From: Nitrospirota bacterium
Lineage (GTDB): Bacteria; Nitrospirota; Thermodesulfovibrionia; Thermodesulfovibrionales; JdFR-88
NCBI GenBank assembly: GCA_014874185.1
Contig: JACWAF010000001.1
Location: 1-55,157 of the forward strand
Length of the DNA stretch: 55,157 nt
Direction of reading: 5' to 3'
The notes under the pieces are model-generated. The model was not told the DNA's origin. It saw only the letters and a list, made by a program, of their open reading frames with translations, and searched no databases. Every line of letters begins with the position of its first letter. Position 1 is the first letter of the stretch. The position numbers were made by a program, and so were the translations under genes. This document shows, piece by piece, positions 50,705 to 55,157 of this stretch.

Positions 50705-50710
50705 ATTATA
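50705..50710 (-). promoter_or_regulatory. Candidate -10 element of the electron-transfer operon
   Basis: On the minus strand TATAAT lies 30 bases before the TTG start of the propeller lipoprotein. The -35 region (CTACAT at 17-18 bases) is poor, which suggests activator control. A TGTGA...TCACA pair surrounds the -35 region, but its 19-base spacing does not fit Crp. Confidence 0.45.
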
Positions 50711-50837
50711 TTCCAACTGTGAATAAAATATGTAGTTTGAATCACAAAACCAGTTAGCGTCGCGTTCCTTAAATTCTATGCTGTTTTTTCCCCTTTCATC
50801 CCCCCTTGGATTAAGTGGGGACAGGGGGGGTTAGGAA

Positions 50838-50931
50838 GATTCCCGGCCTTGCCCCAAAAAGCCCTCGGCTTTTCGGGGACCCCGGCGCGTGGAGCCTGCC
50901 CCGTACCTGATACGGGGCTTGCGGGAATGAC
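50838..50931 (+). repeat. Dispersed CCCCGTACCTGATACGGG palindrome, copy 3
   Basis: GATTCCCGG, an AAAAGCCCTCGGCTTTT hairpin, then GCCTGCCCCGTACCTGATACGGGG and GGGAATGAC. It shares its core and GGAATGAC end with copies at 14975 and 18399. It fills most of the 50694-51029 gap; no gene is visible there. Confidence 0.8.
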
Positions 50932-50990
50932 AATTTTGGAAGTTTTACCGAGTTTATGAGCTAGCCGGACAAGCATATTTTTTATAGTTG

Positions 50991-51015
50991 GAAGGCCGGG
51001 CGCAGCCCGGCCCTT
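50991..51015 (-). terminator. Hairpin after the second OmcS-like gene
   Basis: GAAGGCCGGGC and GCCCGGCCCTTC pair around a three-base loop, 15 bases beyond the stop. A run of A/T follows on the minus strand (AACTATAAAAAATAT) but no clear U tract. Confidence 0.55.
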
Positions 51016-51029
51016 CAGTCCTCAGTGCT

Positions 51030-52346
51030 TCAGTCCTTCAAATGGCATCTATTGCAGAGAGACCTCTGATAACTGGCGTAAGCGCTTGCCGGCCTGCCGT
51101 AAAAAGTGGCCTGTATCTCGGCCTGCGTGCGCCCCATGGCGTATTCTCCGTATGCGCCCTTTCCCTGCGCGTCGGTGCCCGGATACGCCCCGGCCACCGT
51201 GAGGAAGGTGGAGTCCATGTTCCACCTGGTCATGCTGTCCCAGCCGGAGGCGTGCGCCCTGTGGCATGTGAGGCACATCACCTTGTCGCTGGTAGTAGGC
51301 CCCGCTGTGGAATTGGTCAAAAGCGCCAGTTGGGAGATGTTCGTAGAGGCATTAGTCTGGAACGGGACCATTGACGTGTAGGACGTGGCGCTCGTCCCCG
51401 TGAAGTTCCCTGATTTCAGGTAGGCGTTGTAATTGCTGACCTGCAGGGATGTGAGCTGCTGCCCCGTAGGGTGCTCGTTGTTCCCGAACGCGCTGTGCAC
51501 GTCCAGGTGGCAGTTGGCGCACCAGAAGCTGACGTCCTTCCCGTAGGCCACCCTGGTGTCCGAAAGGGACTCGGCCCTGTTATAGGTTTGCGGGGCCACG
51601 GCAAAAAAGGAGTTGTAGCTGAAGGCATAAGACCCGCTCAGAGAGGCGGGCTGATATCCTATGCCAGCCAGAAGCCTGTATGTCCCAACCGCACAAGTGG
51701 AAGTGGGCTGTGCCCCGTAGGAGCCGGAGTTGCAGATGGGAAGCACAGCGGTACCCAGGCTGGTGGTAACTATTGTTGCGCTCGTTCCTACAATCCTGTA
51801 TTTCCCGTGCGGGTCGTGACAGCTTAGGCAGGTCAGGTGGGAGGCGGGATAGCTGCCCCCGGGAGACTTGGTTATCGTCGTGTCCGCCGTGAAGCCGTAA
51901 TCGGCCGCAATGATGCTGTGGCCGTGATTTTCGCCGTTGCTGAACCCCGGAGCTCCATATGAAGTGGTCCAGGAATAACTCTTCCGCAGCCATGCAAAGT
52001 CCCCGCCAGGGGTCATCTGCGTGGGCGGCTGGCCGTTTGGAGGGACCGGGTATGTTGCGATGTGGTACCCGTCAGGCCCTGAACTGCCTGCGGTGGCGTG
52101 GCAGTTCAGGCACGTGGAGCCCTGGTCGCTGCCAATCAGAAGATAATTATGGCCGTTGAACTGCGCGGCCCCGGCGGTGGTCGTTACCGCCTGATTGTTA
52201 ACGGAGTTGTGCATCGTGTGGCAGCCCTCGCAGTAGGCAACGCCTCCGTCATGGTAGGCATATGAGCTGCCCGGCATGCCGAGCAGATAAAATCCTGAGA
52301 GTAAAAGACAAAACCAGGCTGCTTCCAAATGCCGGTTTTTTTTCAT
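51030..52346 (-). CDS. OmcS-like six-heme cytochrome (second copy)
   Basis: The 438-aa product has a signal peptide ending SSYA and six CXXCH sites: CEGCH, CLNCH, CLSCH, CANCH, CLTCH, CNRCH. Framework matches Geobacter OmcS as I remember it: YHDGGVAYCEGCHTMHNS at the mature start, QMTPGGDFAWL, CLSCHDPHGKYR, YRLLAGIGYQPASLSGSYAF, the TYNRAESLSDTRVAYG stretch, WCANCHLDVHSAF, CLTCHRAHASGWDSMTRWN and the end YQRSLCNRCHLKD. OmcS polymerises into extracellular heme filaments. Spacing to the first copy is 79 bases with a hairpin between; GGGAGCAGGG precedes the ATG. Two extra Cys (PICNSG, STCAVG) may form a disulfide. Confidence 0.93.
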   Translation of the reverse strand: MKKNRHLEAAWFCLLLSGFYLLGMPGSSYAYHDGGVAYCEGCHTMHNSVNNQAVTTTAGAAQFNGHNYLLIGSDQGSTCLNCHATAGSSGPDGYHIATYPVPPNGQPPTQMTPGGDFAWLRKSYSWTTSYGAPGFSNGENHGHSIIAADYGFTADTTITKSPGGSYPASHLTCLSCHDPHGKYRIVGTSATIVTTSLGTAVLPICNSGSYGAQPTSTCAVGTYRLLAGIGYQPASLSGSYAFSYNSFFAVAPQTYNRAESLSDTRVAYGKDVSFWCANCHLDVHSAFGNNEHPTGQQLTSLQVSNYNAYLKSGNFTGTSATSYTSMVPFQTNASTNISQLALLTNSTAGPTTSDKVMCLTCHRAHASGWDSMTRWNMDSTFLTVAGAYPGTDAQGKGAYGEYAMGRTQAEIQATFYGRPASAYASYQRSLCNRCHLKD

Positions 52347-52369
52347 CCCTGCTCCCGGTTTTTTTATTT

Positions 52370-52397
52370 GGAAAGGCCGGCCTGGGCCGGCCTTTCC
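52370..52397 (-). terminator. Perfect hairpin between the two OmcS-like genes
   Basis: GGAAAGGCCGGCC and GGCCGGCCTTTCC pair fully around a two-base loop. No U tract follows, so it could reduce or stabilise transcript rather than fully end it, setting the ratio of the two filament proteins. A small AGCC-TTTC-GGCTTTTT hairpin directly after the first gene's stop supports partial termination. Confidence 0.6.
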
Positions 52398-52425
52398 TTA
52401 TGCTGCAAAAAGCCGAAAGGCTAAA

Positions 52426-53778
52426 TTAGTCTTTCGTGTGGCACTTGTTGCACATCTGCCTCTGATAGCTGGCAAACCTGGTTGCCGGCCTTTCATAATA
52501 GGCCCTCTGAATCTGGGCTGAGGTCATGCCCTCGCTGGCCGACTTTCCATAAGTGGTATCAGTGGAATAGTCGGGATAAGCGCCGTTTTCGGTCAGGTAC
52601 TCGGAATTGGGGTTCCACCTTACGCCCTTGAACCACGCGGACGCGTGCGCCCTGTGGCAGCTAAGGCACATGACAACCTCGGTGCCGCCCGTAGCCGGGC
52701 CAACTTTGCTGGCGCTGCCATTGTCGCCTGCTTCGGCTGCCAGCGCGGCAATGTTAGCCGTGTTATAGGTGATGTTCTCCTCGTAAGGGACCAGCGAAGA
52801 GTAGGAAGTCGCCTGTGTGCCGGTGAGGTCGCCGGACTTCACATAGGCATTGTAGCCTGCTTCCAGCGTCCAGCCCTGTGCGCCGGTCTGATTGAGCTCG
52901 GCGCCGGCATTGTCGCCAGCCGGGTGCTCGTGCGGAGCGTCAGGAGCGCCCACGTTCTGCATCTGCCCATGGCAGTTGGCGCACCACTCGGACATGCCGC
53001 CGCCGTACGCAACCCTGGTGTCTCCATTGCTCTCACCTATGTTGTAGGTGCTGGGGGCGACTGCGAAGGGAGAAGGATTGGTAAACTGCGCAGCCGGGGT
53101 GCCGCTGACGGAGTCAGGCAGGTAATTTACACCGGCCAGAAGCCTGTAGACGCCAACCGCGTTGCCGAAGCCGTCCGGCACCGCGCCGTAAGAGCCGGAA
53201 GAGATGATCGGGCCCAGTGCGCTGCCTATTGTGGGCGCGCCCATCGTGAGCGTGCCGCCGTTCAGATACTGCCTGTATTTGCCGTGCGGGTCGTGGCAGG
53301 AAGAGCAATAGAGATTCCCTGCCGGATAAGAGCCGCCGGGAGACGTTGTATACCTGGCATCGCCGGTAAGGCCGAAGTCGGCCGCAATGATGTCATGCCC
53401 GTGATCTACGCCGTTAATCTCGCCGGCGCCGCCTGCAACCTGGAGCCAGCCGAAGTCGCCGCCCGGGGTCATCTGAACAGGCAATGACGTCGCGGTCATG
53501 CCGGGGGTCATGATGTGATAGCCGCCCGGGTTGGCGTTGGCATGGCAGTTCAGGCAAGTGGAGCTCTGGTCGCTGCCCTTCAGAAGATAGACCTGGCCGT
53601 TGAACTGTACGGCGCCTGCGGTGGTGGTTACGGCCGCGTCATTTATCGAGTTGTGCATCGTGTGGCAGCCTTCGCAGTAGGCCACGCCGCCGTCGTGATA
53701 GGCGAAGGCCATGCTGCTCACGCCGAGGGTTATCATGGCCACTGCCAGGATAACCGTCATGAGTTTCATTCCTTTCAT
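52426..53778 (-). CDS. OmcS-like six-heme cytochrome (first copy)
   Basis: Three ATGs follow AAGGAG; the third (53778) has six-base spacing and gives 450 aa, with signal MKGMKLMTVILAVAMITLG and cleavage after AFA. Six heme sites: CEGCH, CLNCH, CSSCH, CANCH, CLSCH, CNKCH. It matches OmcS closely in framework: YHDGGVAYCEGCHTMHNS, VQMTPGGDFGWL, CSSCHDPHGKYR, STYNIGESNGDTRVAYGGGMSEWCANCH, KSGDLTGTQATSYSSLVPYEE, CLSCHRAHASA and YQRQMCNKCHTKD at the end. It is closer to OmcS than the second copy (for example MSEWCANCH, GDLTGTQA). Heme-ligand histidines appear preserved, so filament formation is likely. Confidence 0.94.
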   Translation of the reverse strand: MKGMKLMTVILAVAMITLGVSSMAFAYHDGGVAYCEGCHTMHNSINDAAVTTTAGAVQFNGQVYLLKGSDQSSTCLNCHANANPGGYHIMTPGMTATSLPVQMTPGGDFGWLQVAGGAGEINGVDHGHDIIAADFGLTGDARYTTSPGGSYPAGNLYCSSCHDPHGKYRQYLNGGTLTMGAPTIGSALGPIISSGSYGAVPDGFGNAVGVYRLLAGVNYLPDSVSGTPAAQFTNPSPFAVAPSTYNIGESNGDTRVAYGGGMSEWCANCHGQMQNVGAPDAPHEHPAGDNAGAELNQTGAQGWTLEAGYNAYVKSGDLTGTQATSYSSLVPYEENITYNTANIAALAAEAGDNGSASKVGPATGGTEVVMCLSCHRAHASAWFKGVRWNPNSEYLTENGAYPDYSTDTTYGKSASEGMTSAQIQRAYYERPATRFASYQRQMCNKCHTKD

Positions 53779-53932
53779 CATCATCTCCTTCTGATCTGTT
53801 CCTCCGCGGATTCCCGCGAATGGATTCATTCAGCCGGTAAAAACCGGCCCTTGCTGCACGTCATTTGAGGCACTCTCGTTTCCTCTCTGATCACCTCCTT
53901 TTCAAAGCGCAAAGAGCCAAGGTAAGCGCCTA

Positions 53933-54913
53933 CTAGTTGTAGTAGACCCTGTAAACGCTCACGCCCCTGCCCGCGCTCTGGGTTATGTATAGCTTCCCGT
54001 TTGAAAAGGCCGCGTCCCTGGGCACTATCAGCCCCGCCTTGTCAAAACCCCTGTAGCCGAACTGCTGCACGAAATGGAGGCCCTTGTCGAACACCAGGAC
54101 GGCGCACTTCAGGGCGTCCGTAACATATATATATCCCTTGCCGTCCACGGCTATACCAGAGGCGACGTTGAACTTGCCAGGGGAGCTTCCGCGCACACCG
54201 AAGCCGGTCAGCTTCCCGTCCGGCGAGAGCCTGAACGCGCTGAACAGGGTGGCTATCGTGAAGAAGATATTGCCCTCCCTGTCCACGCAGAGAGAGCGGA
54301 TGTCGTTGTCGCCCTCCTCCTTTTTGGAAAACTTCAACATGCCCCCGATCTTCCACAGCTTATCCAGGGAGCCGTTCTCATTGACAACCGCCACCTGGAG
54401 CCGCTCGTAATCGGCCAGATAGATATGCCCGCCGCTGAAAAAGACCGCAGCGGGATGGAAATCCGGGCCAAGCCCTGGCAGCTTTATGGCGGAGAGGAAA
54501 TCCCCCCTGTAATCCAGCTTCACCAGGTTGAACTTCTGGCCGTCCGTGTAGACAATGGCCAGAAGATTGCCATCCTTGTCCAGGGCCAGGCTGGTTATAT
54601 GGCCGTACTTTTTTGTCAGATTCCAGTCCTCGTCCCCGAACTTGTAGACCTCCATGCCCGCATCGTTGAAAACCCGGACGTCCCCGTTTGATGTCACGTA
54701 GACCTCGTGCCTGGATTCGTCCACTGCCAGGTTGGGCCAGCTTGACGGGACCGCCCCGGTGAAATTTGAAAGGTTATACATATACCTGGCCTCAATCTCC
54801 GCAAAGGCCGGAGCGGGACTCACCTGCAAGGCCCCAAGCGCCAATAGCAGGCAGACCGCCACAACTCCCAACCTGCCCGGCATGCCTGTACCCATAAGTT
54901 TCATAGCTCTCAT
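53933..54913 (-). CDS. Secreted NHL-repeat protein upstream of the OmcS-like pair
   Basis: The product of about 326 aa (ATG 54913; other in-frame starts are TTG 54931 and ATG 54904) has a signal peptide (LGVVAVCLLLALGALQVSPAPAFA) and about five to six NHL-type blades: YGHITSLALDKDGNLLAIVYTDGQKFNLVKLDYRGDF, DIRSLCVDREGNIFF, GKFNVASGIAVDGKGYIYVTDALKCAVLVFDKG, and a final AAFSNGKLYITQSAGRGVSVYRVYY. It is probably cotranscribed with the first OmcS-like gene, 154 bases downstream. From memory, NHL genes also accompany omcS/omcT in Geobacter, so a role in filament assembly or export is plausible. Confidence 0.82.
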   Translation of the reverse strand: MRAMKLMGTGMPGRLGVVAVCLLLALGALQVSPAPAFAEIEARYMYNLSNFTGAVPSSWPNLAVDESRHEVYVTSNGDVRVFNDAGMEVYKFGDEDWNLTKKYGHITSLALDKDGNLLAIVYTDGQKFNLVKLDYRGDFLSAIKLPGLGPDFHPAAVFFSGGHIYLADYERLQVAVVNENGSLDKLWKIGGMLKFSKKEEGDNDIRSLCVDREGNIFFTIATLFSAFRLSPDGKLTGFGVRGSSPGKFNVASGIAVDGKGYIYVTDALKCAVLVFDKGLHFVQQFGYRGFDKAGLIVPRDAAFSNGKLYITQSAGRGVSVYRVYYN

Positions 54914-55016
54914 CGATGCCCGTAAGAGCAATGAACATACCAGACTTGTAAAAAATGTAAGTAGCTGTCTTTAAAAGGTTTCGGGGCTGGCCGTGAATTC
55001 CCTGGGCGGCCTTTCC

Positions 55017-55131
55017 GGTGAAATTACCAGTTCCGGTTCGGTAATTTCACCAAATTGGGTGGGGAAGAAAAGGAGGCGGAACTGGGAAAAAGATTGCAGA
55101 CCCGCAGGCGGGTCCAAGTTTGCAACTTGGA
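55017..55131. repeat. Cluster of palindromes at the window end
   Basis: Three dyads lie in a row: GGTGAAATTACC/GGTAATTTCACC (55017-55051, 12-bp arms), GACCCGC/GCGGGTC (55099-55114) and GGTCCAAGTT/AACTTGGACC (55111-55133). No gene is seen from 54932 to the end. The last dyad may be part of a longer dispersed element cut by the window edge. Confidence 0.65.
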
Positions 55132-55157
55132 CCCGGATCCAAAGCGGATCGGGTCAC

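Noticed and set aside
50694-50760. Crp site in the electron-transfer operon promoter
   Set aside because: TGTGA and TCACA are 19 bases apart instead of six.
53779-53932. GEMM-type cyclic-dinucleotide riboswitch ahead of the OmcS-like genes
   Set aside because: Such switches control cytochromes in Geobacter, so I looked; the characteristic conserved loops are absent. Only a GCCGGT-TTTT-ACCGGC hairpin is present.
53830-53932. Sigma-54 promoter ahead of the first OmcS-like gene
   Set aside because: A GG...GC pair is present but with eight rather than ten bases between, so it does not fit -24/-12 spacing.

Overview
The window reads as a chromosomal segment of a GC-rich, Gram-negative, anaerobic, metal- or mineral-respiring bacterium. 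The evidence is MsbA, Wza-type export, beta-barrel and lipoprotein genes, very large multiheme c-type cytochromes, and two close look-alikes of the Geobacter nanowire cytochrome OmcS. A Nitrospirota or Desulfobacterota-type lineage fits best, but nothing here fixes the phylum. Start codons are often TTG or GTG (hslV, gatA, the Wzc-like kinase, a DUF486 gene, a PLD-like gene), usually behind a clear Shine-Dalgarno sequence.

Layout: 0.2-5.3 kb carries, on the minus strand, hslV-hslU (with a decayed larB end behind hslU) and miaB-mtaB. 5.4-6.6 kb is a GAF sensor with a degenerate histidine-kinase core. 6.8-12.0 kb is an exopolysaccharide export block (Wza-like lipoprotein, Wzc-like tyrosine kinase, J-domain protein). 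12.2-14.8 kb holds an MsbA-like flippase and a DUF3047 protein. 15.2-18.1 kb is gatA-gatB between two inverted copies of a dispersed repeat. 18.5-22.5 kb has a zinc-ribbon regulator, a RelE-type toxin-antitoxin pair, and the classic tRNA-Ser / SRP RNA / dnaX / ybaB / recR block. 22.7-27.3 kb holds an AraC-type response regulator, a divergent phosphoglycerate kinase, a probable PPi-type phosphofructokinase, a phosphodiesterase and a GYD protein. 27.4-30.6 kb has a large SBBP-repeat surface protein and a PLD-like membrane protein.

30.66-36.18 kb looks like a small genomic island inserted in a tRNA-Leu gene. A 25-bp copy of the tRNA 5' end lies at the left edge and the intact tRNA at the right edge. 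Nineteen-bp repeats sit about 50 to 55 bp from both cores. The original promoter appears orphaned on the left and a replacement promoter lies on the right. Cargo: DsrE-like protein, a signal-less solute-binding-like protein, a truncated Crp/Fnr gene, a 9-heme cytochrome, a small secreted protein, TlpA-like thioredoxin and CcdA. No integrase remains. A TPR membrane protein and a methyltransferase follow.

39.3-54.9 kb, all on the minus strand, is the most interesting part: an extracellular electron transfer locus. NHL protein and two tandem six-heme OmcS-like cytochromes come first. An eight-gene operon follows: YVTN lipoprotein, 719-aa outer-membrane barrel, two CsgG/LpoB-like lipoproteins, parvulin chaperone, a 26-heme cytochrome, a 16-heme cytochrome, and an NHL protein. 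Together they could carry electrons from periplasm through the outer membrane to extracellular cytochrome filaments; this is inference from gene content.
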